64,000 bases of DNA, taken from positions 56,343,931 through 56,407,930 of the forward strand of contig OY829541.1 of the NCBI GenBank assembly GCA_963691705.1, written 5' to 3'. The notes beneath the pieces were generated by a model. It was not told the origin of the DNA, searched no databases, and saw only the letters and a list, made by a program, of their open reading frames with translations. The DNA is from Viola odorata (Eukaryota; Streptophyta; Magnoliopsida; Malpighiales; Violaceae). Shown piece after piece: positions 12,222 through 25,200 of this stretch. The translations under genes and the position numbers were made by a program. The number at the start of each line of letters is the position of its first letter. Position 1 is the stretch's first letter.

Positions 12222-13637
12222 ATGGGCTCATACTCATATAATTCATCAAATTTCTTGTTCTTGAGTCTTGTTCCCTTCCTTGTCTCTTTTTTGCCTTCAG
12301 CTTCTTCGTCAATGAGTATCGGTGGTGGCGGTGGCCGGGTCGGATCTGGATCTAGTTGCAGTGGTGGTTTGTCGTTTTGACGGTGTGCTGTGGTGGCGGC
12401 GTGGTTGGCGGCCGGGAGTGTTGCGATCGTCGGCGGGATGAGATCTGTGGTGTCAGTGGCTGCGGTGGTTGTGGCAGCGGTGCTAGTTGTTTGTGTTTTG
12501 CAGGTTGTTGAGTCGCGGTGATGGCGCGTTGTTTGTGGTTTTGTGTGGTCTGAGGTAGCGCGGTGACGCCGTTTGAGGCGGTTCGAGGTTTTGGGTGTCG
12601 ATGGTGCGGGGGGTTGCCACAGCGTGGTGGTGCTTGTGGTTGGCCGGCCTGATGGTTGGACTCTGCGGTGGTGTGGGCCGCGACGACGGGGATTTTGGCG
12701 TCGTGTGAGGTTCGTTGTGGTTCGGCGTTCGGCGTAGGTTCAGACGCGGGGGTGGTCTCGTTGGTGATGGATCATATGCGATGGCGGCGGCGTGAATAGT
12801 ACCAGATCTAGGTTTTTAGGTTTGGGTACTGTGTATTGTTGGGCCTGGGCCTGGGTCTGGGCCTGGGCCTTCGGGTAGTTAGCTCGATGTTTTACCTGTT
12901 GTTAGTGTCCGCTTGGTCATTGGTTCGTTGTCCACTGTCGTTTTAGTGCTTGTTTGGCTCGTGTATTTTGTTCTCGTCTGTCTGTTCGCGTTCGGTCATT
13001 TTTTATGACCTTTTAATAAAATCTCAGCCTATTAAAAAAAAAAGTGTGGGCAAAATAATTACTTCCTCATCTTGTTTTTTGTCTCTTTTCTTTTTCGGCT
13101 TGACTAATTTTTTAGCTTGTTGTTGATCATCTTCTTCTTTGATTTTCTTGATTCGCCTTCCTTTTTTTATCATCTTGTTATTCTTGCTTTCATCCTTGTT
13201 GTATTGTTCACATTTTTTTCAGTTGCATTATTCATTTGAACTTTATTTTGCTGGCTCCTTTTCCAAATTACCGCTAATGACTCCTCGTCTTCATCAGTTT
13301 CTTTTTCAGTTGGTATTCTCTTTTTAGTTGCATGAACCTCTTCAGCGATAAATATATTCCTTTGTCGTTCGCTCTCATTTTTTCGCTGACCTTGACTAAG
13401 AAATCAAATTCCTTGTCCTTGCAAGATATCATTTTTCTATAGTGTGGCAACTTCTCTTTTTCCTGTTACATTGAGAATAATATTAGTATTTTTTCTACAA
13501 TAAAATAACTTTAGTATCACCATTCCAAAAGAATTACCTTGTCGTGAACTGATTCTTTGTATTTCTTGATGTCACAACCAATTAGTGTTTCTGTCTCGTC
13601 AAAAAAAATAATTGTTGCTTCATTCTCACCATCATTA
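12222..13637 (-). pseudogene. RPA70-like single-strand-binding protein remnant of a Helitron
   Basis: On -, frames encode pieces resembling the C-terminal OB fold of replication protein A: GENEATIIFFDETETLIGCD at about 13550-13625, then a lysine-rich region, and finally KKFDELYEYEPIIKKIK before a stop at about 12222. Plant Helitrons commonly carry RPA70-like genes. The frame is broken by a LINE fragment and by several stops. It follows the helicase remnant with almost no gap, suggesting a deletion fused them. Confidence 0.5.
12310..13041 (+). mobile_element. GC-rich LINE 3' fragment nested in the Helitron remnant
   Basis: About 730 bp of GT/GC-rich sequence, unlike its AT-rich surroundings, ends in CTTTTAATAAAATCT...TTAAAAAAAAAA, a typical plant LINE tail. 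It contains a GGGCCT tandem tract at about 12838-12873. It separates the lysine-rich C-terminal pieces of the RPA-like remnant. The 5' boundary is approximate and no clean TSD was found. Confidence 0.55.
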
Positions 13638-14130
13638 ATAAGTATGACCTTACCAAACTTGCTCCCACAGTTTCTGATCTTGTCCCTCGTGGTACTACAG
13701 GTAGTACTTGTCTGAAATCACCTCCAAAAATCACAACTTTACCACCAAATAGTTCATTGTTGTTCATTATATCCCTTAAGAATCGATCAACTATCTCTAT
13801 TGCTCATCGTTTTGCCATTGGAGCTTCATCCCATAGAATAAGTCTTGCCCTTTTTATTAATTGAGTCTTGAGTTCTTGTTTTGAATAGTTGCTTTCACTT
13901 GATTCGTGAACATCTATAGGGATACCAAATCGTGAATGAGCAGTACAACCTCCTGACATGATTGCAACAACAACCCCACATGTCGCAGTTGTAAGTCCAA
14001 TCATCCCACGTGATCGAACATTAGCAAGCAATGCTTTGTATAAATATGTTTTTCCTATTCCTCCTGGTCCATCGACAAAAAATACCCCACTGGAATTTGA
14101 ATCAACTTTTTCTATAATTGCCTTAAAAAT
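13636..14130 (-). pseudogene. Helitron Pif1-like helicase fragment
   Basis: On -, the pieces read through a Walker A-like GPGGIGKTYL (near 14055-14085), MIGLTTATCGVV, SRFGIPIDVHE, RLILWDEAPM (DEAD-like Walker B) and NNNELFGGKVVIFGGDFRQV, in the order found in the Helitron/Pif1 helicase domain. An in-frame TGA follows the APMAKR codons, and sequence beyond the GDFRQVLPVV block is replaced by the RPA-like remnant. It is therefore a non-functional fragment of about 165 codons. Its Walker A is better preserved than in the larger Helitron. Confidence 0.85.
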
Positions 14131-17080
14131 CCGATAAAGAAGGAATCACTATCCCACTACACATCAACTAACTGACCATTAGCTACATGGCTATAAACTA
14201 GGGACTCCACAATCTGAAAATAACAAACATAATACCAACTCAATATTTTACATCAATACTTACAGTTACAGATGCATATATTTCAACAGGGCCCATATGC
14301 TAGGAAACAAAACATGTGTCTTTTACAACAAGTGTATCCGAATGGAGGGAGTTAATGAGTAAACGATTGAAATTGGACCCTAATTGAATAACGCCAAATG
14401 GTTTAGTGTCTAATTCAATTGCGATACTAAATTCTAGAACTAAACAGTTAGAAAAAAAATATACTGATTGCCTGTCGAGAGCATCAAATATAGTTGTAAA
14501 AACAGATATGAATATGGATAAAAAGGTTACAACTTATCACTGTCTACAAGGACTTGTAGATCGTGGTAAGAGGATCATCCTTAGAGATCTGATTGGGAAA
14601 TGTAGTTTTGGCTGACTTCCTTGTCACTGAAGTTGATTGGGTGTTCCTGAAACTAAAAGAAACAAATAACAGATTAAACAGTAAAAGCAATCTTGGTCAA
14701 TCCAAATGGCTAAGATTGGATGAATGTTGTGAAAGGGGTAATCTTGGTCAAGATAGTTGGCCAGGATTCGAGTGTTGCAAATAAGGAGATGTAAGTGATA
14801 AGAAAGAACTCCTGGTAAGGGCGACACTAGAGCACTTATTCTTATGCTCCGATCACTGATTCATAGATTTTCACATTCCACATTCATAACATTGCTATAG
14901 ATTGGGGGAAACTCTTTTCCAATCCTACTTCCCTCCTCAAATAACCACCTGGCGGGTACTCCCTCTCCTAATGATCCTAATCAGTGGACACCTTGCTGGT
15001 TAAAAGGTTTATCCAATTGATTGCTGGCTTGAGTCTCATGCTCTTTCTCAATGGAACAGGGGAAGACAATGTCTAGGCCAAGCTACTCCCCAGTCGGAGC
15101 CCTAAATTGTTAGTCTGGTTAGGCTTATATCTCCCAAACTCACTAACCTGTGCGGGATTTGCTGTCTACTTGATCAATTTAGTTTCAACTCATCCCCTCC
15201 TTGGCTGACTGAAAATCTCTCACTAACGCCTAAGGGTGATCAAACCTTGGTTTTAATGAAGACCGATTTGTTAAACCAAAGTTTGAGACGATTACAAATG
15301 GAGAAGGTTATGAGGTTCGTTTTTGATCTCACAAAGCAAAAAATAGCTCCACAGCCCTCACCAGAAATGGAGGTTTGGCTATTGAATGTCATAATGGAAA
15401 AGACAATGAATAAAGGTTGGAAAATGAAAAGTGGAATTAAATCTGTATTTTCCCTAATGAAAATTACAGAGCGAAATTGTTTGCAATCCAGAAACAGGAG
15501 ATGGAAGATGTCTGTGATCGGTAGCCTTTCCTAGCTTTTAAACAAAACTAGGATCCCCACCTTTCACGGCTTCTTTCCAAATCCAAATTTCAAAACTAAG
15601 AAATATTACAAAATAATTATTCAAAGCAGGATCGGATCAGGATCCACAAGTCCTCTTGCCAACCGACTCTGCCTTCCATCTCGTATCCAGCTGTTGCTTC
15701 AATCCACACGCACTCCGTGACTCCTCAATCAGCACGCCTCTAGCTAATCAATTTTGGCTAAGCCTGCGGCCAAGATTGATTATTTGTCTGGTAAAGCTTG
15801 AAGCTGATATATTCTTCATTCTCGCTGCCTCCTCGAATATCTGCACAAGTAGGGAGATTTTAGATAGTTTTGTCATCCAATTTGCCAGAATTAAATGACA
15901 AAAATATATGAAATAAACCATCAATCACATACATTAAATATTGGTCGAATTTGGTTAAATCACACGATGCAATATCTGATTCAGTTCTGATAGGAAACTA
16001 AAAGATTTTTTTTTTTTTGGTAAACATAATAATAATCCACAAGACCCTAACTCTAAGCCCATGTGTTTGGGGCCTGTGATCCCAATCCAACCTAGAATAT
16101 AAATTAATTGTTGTAATTAGCAAGAGAGGGACCATCCCTGCTAAACCCGTACGCAATGCTAGCTTCCTGTTTCAAGTTTCAAGCTTCAAATATGAACCAA
16201 GGCCGACAAATACCTCTGACCTTCGACCTATTCACAGTCACCTACACCCCTACCCACTTCCCACTGTTTTTCCTATTATCACACACATTTATTTTGTTGG
16301 TCCAAACAAAGAATATAAATTAAAGCAAAAAAAAAAAAAAAACAATTTCTTAGTTTGTCAGGAAATGGTGACCCGATCATGGGATCATTTAATTTCGTTA
16401 ATGAGGTTAACTGCAACACATCTGTTTAATTAATGACTTGATCCTATCTTAACCATAAATATGACTCAGCAAAAAAAATAAAAATAAAAAATTGGTTAAA
16501 ATAATATTAATAAAAGTAATTTTTTATTCCTCTTTTTAAAAGTAATGTTTTTATTTTTATGCATGCTATATCACAAATATTGGTAAATGCCCGCGTTTTA
16601 TATGAGATAGATTATAAGTTTGACTCATTAATTATGAAATTTATATATTTAAAAAAATAATGTTTTTATTCTTACTTAACGTATAGCATATAGTTGGTTA
16701 ATCACCACTAATTATGTTTATCTGAATAAATATCCTCCAAAAAAAATTACTGCTGATGTTCTTGTTAACTAATATTTTTTTCTTTTTGAGAATATTTAAA
16801 TAATAATTCCATGCGAAAAAAAAAGAAAAAAAATTAACAAAATAAGTAGTTCATAACCTGAAAAGAGGTTAGGTTACTAATCAAAAGAAGAAAAAGTTAT
16901 TAATATTAGATTCCAACTAGACATGGGCCAAACTTTAGATAACGGGTTAGATTTTGGGCCTAAAAAGTATGGCACATAGAGCAGGCCCATGCTAGTCCAA
17001 ACAGTGATTTCATCGTTACTTTTTTCTGTTGTTTATTACGGACACAGCCACTCCTTGGAGGAACAGAACAGAGGAAAAAG
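14131..17080. other. Intergenic DNA, possibly degenerate mobile-element sequence
   Basis: Roughly 14350-15900 is less AT-rich than its surroundings and has medium open frames (15247-15534, 15656-15898) with no recognisable domain. It could be an old retroelement relic, but no LTR, RT or integrase motif was seen. A poly(T) at about 16002-16018 may mark a reversed retroposon tail. The rest, up to the ARV1 start, is AT-rich and featureless. Confidence 0.4.
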
Positions 17081-19477
17081 ATGGAGCATAGATGCGTAGA
17101 GTGTGGATTCCGAGTTCAAACACTGTTCGTGCAGTACTCAGCAGGAAACATTCGGCTCGTGAGATGTGTATGCTCTTTTTGTTTCTTTCTTTCTTATCAT
17201 ATCTATTATTATTAGATCATGTTTTTCTATTTTAATTTTGAGTTGAATCCTTTTGGCAGGAGAATTGCAAAGCAATTGCAGATGAGTACATTGAGTGTGA
17301 ATTCATGGTAGATTTATAGATTTTTGCTCTTCTGTGTACTGTTATTATTGTTATTGGATGAAAAGTTGTTTACTTTCTGTTAATGGGTGTAGATTGTTTT
17401 CATTGATTTGATTCTCCACAAGCAAAAAGCTTATAGACATGTACTCTACAATCTGCTCAATAAAAATGCTGTGAATTTTGAGGTACAAGCTGCTCTCTTT
17501 CATTGTCTCTGTTTCCACCTGTTATTACATTTGAAAGTCTCTCATTCTTAACACAAATGCGAGCACTGGCTACCCAAATGATTGAGGGAAATTGTTGTTA
17601 ATTAGGGATTTTTGTGGCGGGCGGTTGATTAATGAATACCGTTTAGTGGCATTTAAAGGTTGTTTTGCAGGGTTTGTTGTGGAAGTCGGCATTTGGTTTC
17701 CTTCTGCTCGATGCTTGTATCCTTTCGTATTGAGATGATATTCTTGCTTCAATACTTAAATAGACCTTTAAAGTCGTGATGCAATCTGTGTTGAGTACCT
17801 TAGTAATCGAAGATAGAAGTCTACTGTTGAAAAGAAATGAAGAGTGGAGTTCTACCCTGAATGCTTCATCATTAGTTTGGAGATGTCAACAGGTTAGCAA
17901 TACTCGTGTGGATATAGATAATTTTAGTGTTAATTTTGGGTCGGTGTTACGTGTAGTGCGTTTGAACTGAGTCTGTTGTTTTTGCTGCAGATGTTCATTG
18001 ATGTATTTGTTGCAAACTTTTTGTTTGTTTGCATTTTTCATCTTGCAGCAAGGGCTCTGCTAAACATGCCAATTCAAATATCCAGGTGAATATTTGCTTT
18101 TGTTTCAACAATTTCTATGTGGTCCACTAGTTCGGAAAACTCTCAAAAAAGCAATTTCATATAGTGGACAAGGTAATAGTGGGGATGGCAGAGACATTTT
18201 AGGAGGCTTGTGTTATCAGGGATTGTATGTTATATTATTTGTCCATTACTTGAAATGTAAGAAACTTGTCAATTAGCGTGGTCAAATTACAACATAAAAT
18301 TCCAGGTGCAAAACAGCATTCATAAATGTAGAGGTATTTTAACCACCTGTGATTACTTGGGAGAAGTTGGGTACAAGTAGGTGAAACCATTGGCTATGAT
18401 CGTTAAGTAATGCGAAGAAAATTCTGGGTTTTTGTTGAGAACTCTCTACTTCATTGCCACTAGAGCAGTAAAACGAATAGGTTAAATTCTGACTTAGTTC
18501 TCAGACTTTACAGATGCAGAGACCTTGTGCTCGCAATGGTCGTTTCAAGTTACTTCAAGATTTTTCTTCTTGCAATGATGGTAAGGTTAATAAAAGCATT
18601 TTTGTACAAATTATGCACTTCAATTCTTTTGTTCTTCTTAGCCTGTGTCTCTATAACATTTGAAGTTTTGCCCAATCTAACTTTCAGCTTGCATGTACAG
18701 GTCTGGGAATTTCCATCTTCTGTGATTTTCATCATTGATATGTTTATTTTATCATCCAACACGGTGGCGTTAAAAGGTAAGCTGATAAATTGTTTACTGG
18801 CCTGCGACAGGGTGAACAGCCACTCCTGTTTTGGAACACTGTCGTCCTACTGGTTACTCTTATATGATGTTTTTAAGAGGATTCTCATTGGACTAACAAA
18901 AGTTTGTATAGGCCATTTTCCTGTAATGCATTAAGTAATTAATTTCTGAAGTGACACTCTCCTTTTCTCTTCACTTGATTGTGCAATTAACTACCCCAAC
19001 TGCTACGCAGCTATAGGTCTTACTGGCATTCACGCTGCAACAGCATTTTATGGTCATTATACTTGAATGAAAAGTATAAAAATTATGTGTTTCTGAATGA
19101 CCCCAGATATTTCAGATACAACTTAGTGATGTAGAAAATAGTTCCGTCTGCTTGTCATTTTCCCATTTTAGTTGTTTCATGTCATCAATCCTTTTATTCT
19201 GGTAATTATGTTAAAAATGCCTTGTTTCACTTTACAAAGTGCAAACACTTTCCTGCTTTCAGCTAATGCTTTTATTTAGTTGCTTTGAGATCTAAAACAC
19301 AAAACCTCGAACATTAGGTCCTAGCTTTGGTTAGTTTCATGGTTTATCACGTATATGCTAATGGTACCTTGTTTCTTTCGTGAAACAGTAATCACAGATT
19401 CAACTTTGAACAGATGCATTGGGGTGTGCTTCTGTGCTCATGCTACAAAGGTATTTGCGTCCCATGCACTAAGCTGA
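17081..19477 (+). CDS. ARV1: ARV1-like ER lipid/sterol homeostasis protein
   Basis: Nine exons assembled by eye: 17081-17167, 17260-17307, 17393-17482, 17671-17716, 17813-17892, 17991-18085, 18514-18580, 18701-18776, 19389-19477. All junctions are GT-AG and in phase, giving about 225 residues. The N-terminus is a zinc-ribbon-like pair, CVEC at 5-8 and CENC at 29-32, within the ARV homology domain (NIRLVRC, ADEYIECEFM). Hydrophobic segments follow, including the conserved SSYFKIFLLAMMVWEFPSSV stretch. ARV1 proteins are multi-pass ER membrane proteins needed for sterol trafficking and GPI/sphingolipid balance. The last exon is read through to a TGA after KVFASHALS, a short C-terminus; a further spliced exon cannot be excluded. 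Confidence 0.88.
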
Positions 19478-20427
19478 GGCATGTGTATAGGCTGCAAAGT
19501 TGATTGCCAATTACCATTAAGGTGCTCAATCTTAGATAATTATGATGCATCCAGATCCCAAGTTATTGTTCTATTCTGGGGTGGCATGATTCAGTTTTGG
19601 GTCGGGAAAAAATGCCTACTGATGTTGATCCAGTGCTAAAGAAGCACATGATGAAGAGGATCGGCTTAAATGGTTAATAGGGCAGATCATTATTGTTCAT
19701 GAGGCAGACCTGTGAAATCCAAGCACCGTCGATTCTCCCAACGGCCTTCTTTAGGTGGCACGTTACTCACTCTATGCACCGGATTACCCAGGATTGTAAC
19801 CTCCGAGTTAGCACTTAAGAGTCTTAGATGATTCCATGTTGTTTTTCCCAACTATGCACCAGATTAATGGAATTGGGCATCTAAGTTAGGCATTATATGA
19901 TTTCATATTATTTTCCCCTTCTTTGCGTCTGGGGGTTCTAATTCTGTAGTTTTAGTCACAGGACTGGCATCTGTATGTTTATGCAAGTAAAGTGAGCTCA
20001 TGAATTCTTGTTTTTTCTTTTTCTTCCCCTTATTTTATTATGGAGTTTTCATTTTGGCGGTCTTCTACCGTAAGCAATCAGCAATGAGAGGCCAAATGGT
20101 GTGTACACAGGAAATATAAGTAGGAACAAATGTCAGTTATAACAGAGGCTTGCAGCAACAAAAACACAAAAAACAGCATCTCCAATCTAAACAATATTAC
20201 GGTGGGGAGACGATAGCTTCTTCCATATAACACTATAAGCAACGAGAGGCCGAAAAAGGTCCCTTACGTGCGTCCACGAGGAGGAAAAAAAAGCAGAAGC
20301 AGATACAAGTTGTAACAGAGGTTTGCATCAATAGAAAGCACAACATAAGTATCTATGATAGGGAGACAGTAACTGAACTGAACCTATCAAACTCCAAAAT
20401 TCATGACATGCTAAGCAATTCCCCTGT
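19478..20427. other. 3' flanks of convergent genes with a diverged tandem duplication
   Basis: Lies between the ARV1 stop (+) and the unrecognised gene on -. Two diverged copies of about 140 bp, sharing GAGAGGCC, GTTATAACAGAGG/GTTGTAACAGAGG and GGGAGAC blocks, lie at about 20071-20215 and 20231-20372. No other coding signal was seen. Confidence 0.5.
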
Positions 20428-21971
20428 ACATTGAACGTTCATTTAGCGAAGAACTAGCAAATGGCTCCCAACGACTACGAACAAAGTCAGAACTACTAGT
20501 GCATGTATTAACAACATATACACGAGGAGGATGTGATCTATGGCCTGATGGAGGTATCTGAAAGTGGATAAAACAGCCCGACCTGCTGTCAGAGAATACA
20601 TTTCTGCCAATTTCGAGCTTAGAAAAAGAAATTCTCAGGTCCGCCTCGGATAAACTATCAGTGGTTTCTTTCTGAGATAGACCAACAGCAGCATCATTTT
20701 TTCAACTTCTCTAGCCTGCAAGCAGAAATTAAATGAGTGTAATTCCATCACTAAAGACGATCATTGTTGAGTTTTCTACGTACAAACGTACAAACATAAG
20801 TCCTCACCATGTATTCATTTGAACTGGAATGCCCAAAATGCAATAATGGAGTCCCCATTGATTGGGGGTGCTCGCCCAGCACTTTATCTTGCGGTATAAG
20901 TTCAAACTCTTCATCAGTAGTTGTAGACTGGATGCCTAGTGACAGCCTCAATTGCAGCAATCTTATCACGGTCAAAGCCGACCTGTCTATCCACATGCTG
21001 GCAATGGTCTGAAGAAGCTGGATTCCCTTTAAATGCTGGATTCATAGTCTGTATCTGCTGGAGTTCTTCTGAACTGGCATCCTCATCTTGCAGGTGTGAA
21101 GTTCCCAGAAGTTGAGCGAACTGCCATAACTGCATAAACATGTAATTATCTCAAACGGCACAAAATGTACAATATGCAAAGCTTCAAACATACAGTGCAA
21201 AAACTGAGATCACAATCTTTCTCAAATTTCAATGTTTCCATTTTACTATATTACTCTCTCATGTACTTTTAATATTTGCAATTTTACATACTATTAGAGA
21301 GATATTCTCCCACTCCTATAGAAGACATGCATTTACCAGTGTTCGGGCAAGTTCAATGTCAGCGTCACCTGTATCTTGAATACATGAATCCCCTATGCTC
21401 GAAGAATATCCGCTAACCTCTTTCTCATTATCACCTGTACCCTCAATTTCTGTGTCACTGGCGCCCATATTTTCAAGATACACTCCCCTTCTTGATCGCA
21501 GCTGACTGGAATAATCAAGTTGAAGTACGGGAGAAATCATGAAGATATCATTAATGTTAAATTCATCTGGGTCAACAAGAAATGAATGTGCCAACTTTAT
21601 AGGATCCTCTTCAGATTCATTAGTCTCCAGCTGAGAAGCACACCCACTTGGGCCGATACTGAAGTTGTTCTTGCACAAAGGATTCTTCAGAGAGGTGTCC
21701 TGCGTCACATGAATCTCTGGCTGAAAAGTAGAGGGATAGCTGAAATCCAACTCAATAGCAGCACTGACAGAAGCTTGTAGCGCATCCAAGCCCCCCTGAA
21801 ATGATTATGACTAGTATGCAATAACCACATAATGCTTCTCATGCTAACGAAAGTAAGTGGATATGAAAAACTGTCAATCCATCAATAACTTGCCAAATTA
21901 TTAGACCCAAAAACCCTATAATCACCGAGCCCTCGATTCTCACTTCTCAAATCAAGACCTTGAGTTCCCAT
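20428..21971 (-). CDS. Unrecognised acidic protein gene, model uncertain, possibly frameshifted
   Basis: A tentative model on - starts MGTQGLDLRSENRG at 21971, with exon 1 ending at 21915. Exon 2 is 21337-21795 with good acceptor and donor. Exon 3 starts at about 21132 (LWQFAQLLG). A later exon ends with the codons NEYM before a GTGAGG donor near 20811, and the final exon begins at about 20717. Exon 2 is acidic and Ser-rich, with KLAHSFLVDPDEFN resembling a C-terminal motif of the nearby NAC gene A (ADSFFADPDEL). No NAC domain is present. In exon 3 two overlapping frames both look coding near 20914-20996. In the last exon a 90-codon frame ending RSMYRGIA is one base out of phase with the spliced frame. 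It is either a real gene with unrecognised splicing or a young pseudogene; the function is unknown. Confidence 0.4.
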
Positions 21972-22220
21972 TCCCACTTCTCAATCACAGTCACGTATGC
22001 TCAAATCAATAACCGCGTTTTCTCTTCTTTCTTTTTTTGTAAAATTTTAAGTCAAGTTATTTTATTTTTGTTTATTTTACTTCAATTTTAGTCTCCTTTT
22101 TTTATATTTAAGGAAATTTCGGGAAATTTTGGCATAGGCTACAAACAACGTTTTTACTTGTATTTTTTTTTTTTTTTTTTTTTTTTATAAAGAGGGAGGC
22201 TAAACGCCTAAAGAACACAC

Positions 22221-25200
22221 TCAGGATAAGCACCTTCTATCACCATCGTAAATGGCGGTTAAACTAATAGGAACAACATCAAACCACTGGAACTCAGGTC
22301 CCTGCGTAAAAGCTAAATTGGCAAGGCCATCCGCTAAACCATTCGCTTCGCGGTATACATGGATTACACGATAAACACATCCAGAGGAACGCAGAAAACC
22401 CTTAATGCGATGCACCAAGTCCATGTTTGCCACCGGTGAAGAGCGGTCCCTGTTAATAGCATGCACTACACTAGCATTGTCGCATTGAATTTCCAAGTCG
22501 TACCATCCACGCTCAAGGGCGTTCTGAACTCCATAGAGCATGGCCAGCAATTCCGCACGATACGCCGAACACTGCCCGAGGTCAACCGCGAAGCCACCAA
22601 GCCACAACCCATCTCTATCCCTAAGACATCCACCACCCGCAGCTCTTCGCGAGATCTGACGACAAGCACCATCCGTATTGATGGTAATCTTACCATCATG
22701 GGCCGCTATCCAACCGACCGACACGGGCCTGGTAGAACCTCCACCTCCAACACCCAAAAGGACGGTTGAAGCATTCATTGCAGAAGAATACGCAGCTTTA
22801 ACAATAGAAATTCTAGTAGCAACCGACACATGATTGTTTTTGAAGACAATCTCGTTGCGCCACTTCCACAACCACCAGCAGGAAAGACCAAAGGTGAGAC
22901 TCCAACTCGTGCCTATACCACGCATCCCACCCCCTCTCAGATTAGCCTCCATCCAATCACGAAAAGACTCCTGACGAGCCATGTTCCACACCGTAGTGGG
23001 AGCCAACTGATGCCAAAAGGACTTGGAGACGGGGCAATCGCGAAGGATATGTTCTACAGACTCTTCCTGAACCCCGCAGCAAGGGCACAAAGCATGATCA
23101 CTCATGTGACGCCGAAATCGCTCTTGATTAGTCAGCAATCGTTGATGGCACACCAACCATAAAAACAAACGCACCCTTTGGGGCCCATCCCACTTCCAAG
23201 GCAAGCTCCATATTCGATCAACAGGACCATCCTTGAACCCGGCTACCAGGGCATACGCGGACTTTAATGTGAAATCTCCACTAGAAGACCAACGCCAATA
23301 GCGTTGGTCCTTCCCTAGAGAATTGGCAGGAGGGCAACAACTAGTGACGCAGGAAAAAAGATCATCATCCAAGTAGCATGTCAACAAGGAGGTATTCCAC
23401 CTACCATCAGGAAGGACCACTGTAGACAAACGCCAATCTCTGATGTTCAAGGGGATTTCCTCGCGCATCAGGTCGCATAAAGGGGTGTCGCCCGCCCAAT
23501 TATCATACCAAAAAAAAATGTTCTGTCCATCCCCAATGGACCAAAACGAGTTAGACCGAACCAAACCCCACATGTGACATATCTCGCGCCAGAGGGCAGT
23601 ACCATTTTGAGCCCTAAGCTGAATCGGCATCTCCTCCAATTTGACACTATACTTACCACCCAACACTCGAGCCCAAAGACTGTGTTTTTCGGTAATAAAT
23701 CGCCATGCAAGCTTTGCCATAAAAGCCCTGTTAAAAGTTTTAAGGCGTTTAATACCAAGCCCCCCATCCTCTTTCGATTTGCAAGCAGTCTCCCAATCAA
23801 TGAGGTGGACCTTTCTCTCCCCGTTACCATCCCCCCAAATGAAGTCCCTACTAAGACGCTCAATCTTCTCACAGATGCTAACCGGAACAGCACACGCCTG
23901 GAGAGCATAAGTCGGGATAGACATCACAGTAGAGTTAACCAAAGTAATTCTCCCCGCAAGGGAAAGAGTTTTAGCTTTCCATCCACTCAGCCGTTTACGA
24001 ACCTTGTCCACTAAATAATCATAATACTTGCTCTCAGATCTACCATGCAGAAGCGGGACACCCAAATAATGGCCTAAGTCCTTTCTATGACTGAACCCAG
24101 AAAGATTCTCAATGTCAGAAATCACTTGAGTAGCGACGTTACTCGAAGCTGTGAAGGAAGTTTTCTGAACATTGATTTTTTCCCCAGAACAAGCACAAAA
24201 TTCAGTGAGTACATTAAGGACGATTTGAACTTGGTCAACTGATGCCTCACAGAAAAGCACCAGATCGTCAGCGAAAAAAAGGTGGGAGATAGGGGTGCCC
24301 TGCCTGCCCATACGAATAGGCCTCCAATCCCCATCTGAAACCGTCTTCTGAATACCATGAGCAAGTCTTTCCATACACAACACGAAAAGGTACGGGGACA
24401 TGGGATCACCCTGGCGAACCCCTCTCGTAGGGTGGAAGCTCTCCGATACCTGCCCATTCCACAGAACCTTCGACGTACTAGCTTGCCAGGAATGAACCAA
24501 CATCTGGATAAACGCAACGGGAAAACCCGCATCCTCAAGCGTATCTTGGATGAATTCCCATCTAAGACGATCATAAGCTTTCTCGAGATCCACCTTGATC
24601 ATGATCCATCCACTGTTCCCTTTTTTACGCCTCATAGAATGAAGAACCTCTTGCACAATGACAATATTATCAATAATCTGTCTACCGGGGACAAAGCTCA
24701 CTTGATGACCCCCAATCAAGCCAGGCATCCACTCTTTCAGTCTATTAACACAGACCTTCATCAAGATTTTAAACACCACAGGGAGTAAGCTGATGGGTCG
24801 AAAATTAGCCATACAAGTGGGATTATCTTTCTTAGGGATCAGCGTAATCAGAGCCGCACAAACGGAGGGATCAAACTCCTTACCAGCAAGCGATTCGTTG
24901 ACGAAGGAACAGAGAGACTGTTTTACCATAGCCCAATTTTGCTGGAAGAAAGCGGCATTGAAACCATCCTCCCCAGGGGCCTTAAAAGGCTTCATATCAA
25001 ACACGGCCGCCCTGACCTCCTCCTCCGTAGAAGGCCTAGGAAGATCCTCAACACCAGTCTGAGGTAAACAATCAAAATAGCCTCGAACAGAGTATGGAGG
25101 AAGACTAGCTGTATCGGCAGAAAATAAGCTCAGGTAGAACTGTCTAGCATTATTCCGAAGAGTAGTACCATCAGTGCACCAAGACCCATCCTCAAGCTGA

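Larger units (their letters stand above)
11900..14130 (-). mobile_element. Helitron remnant (3' end intact, 5' part lost)
   Basis: Read on -, the element ends with a palindrome GCACGTGCAATGCACGTGC, then an AT-rich spacer, then CTAG followed by T. This is the Helitron 3' signature, placed at 11900. The first 320 bp match the 3' end of the Helitron at 44202-53911. Coding remnants on - are a Pif1-type helicase piece and an RPA-like piece. Similarity to the larger Helitron stops abruptly at about 14130, and no 5' TCTATACTATA terminus follows, so the 5' part is deleted. A LINE fragment is nested inside. Confidence 0.8.

Noticed and set aside
14360..15900. Possible retrotransposon
   Set aside because: Different composition but no LTR pair, primer-binding site, protease, RT or integrase motif found; left as unassigned.
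21316..21795. C-terminal part of a NAC gene separated from its NAC domain by the LINE
   Set aside because: A short motif resembles NAC A, but a plausible own start exon (21915-21971) exists and NAC A has a complete C-terminus, so the split-gene idea is not supported.
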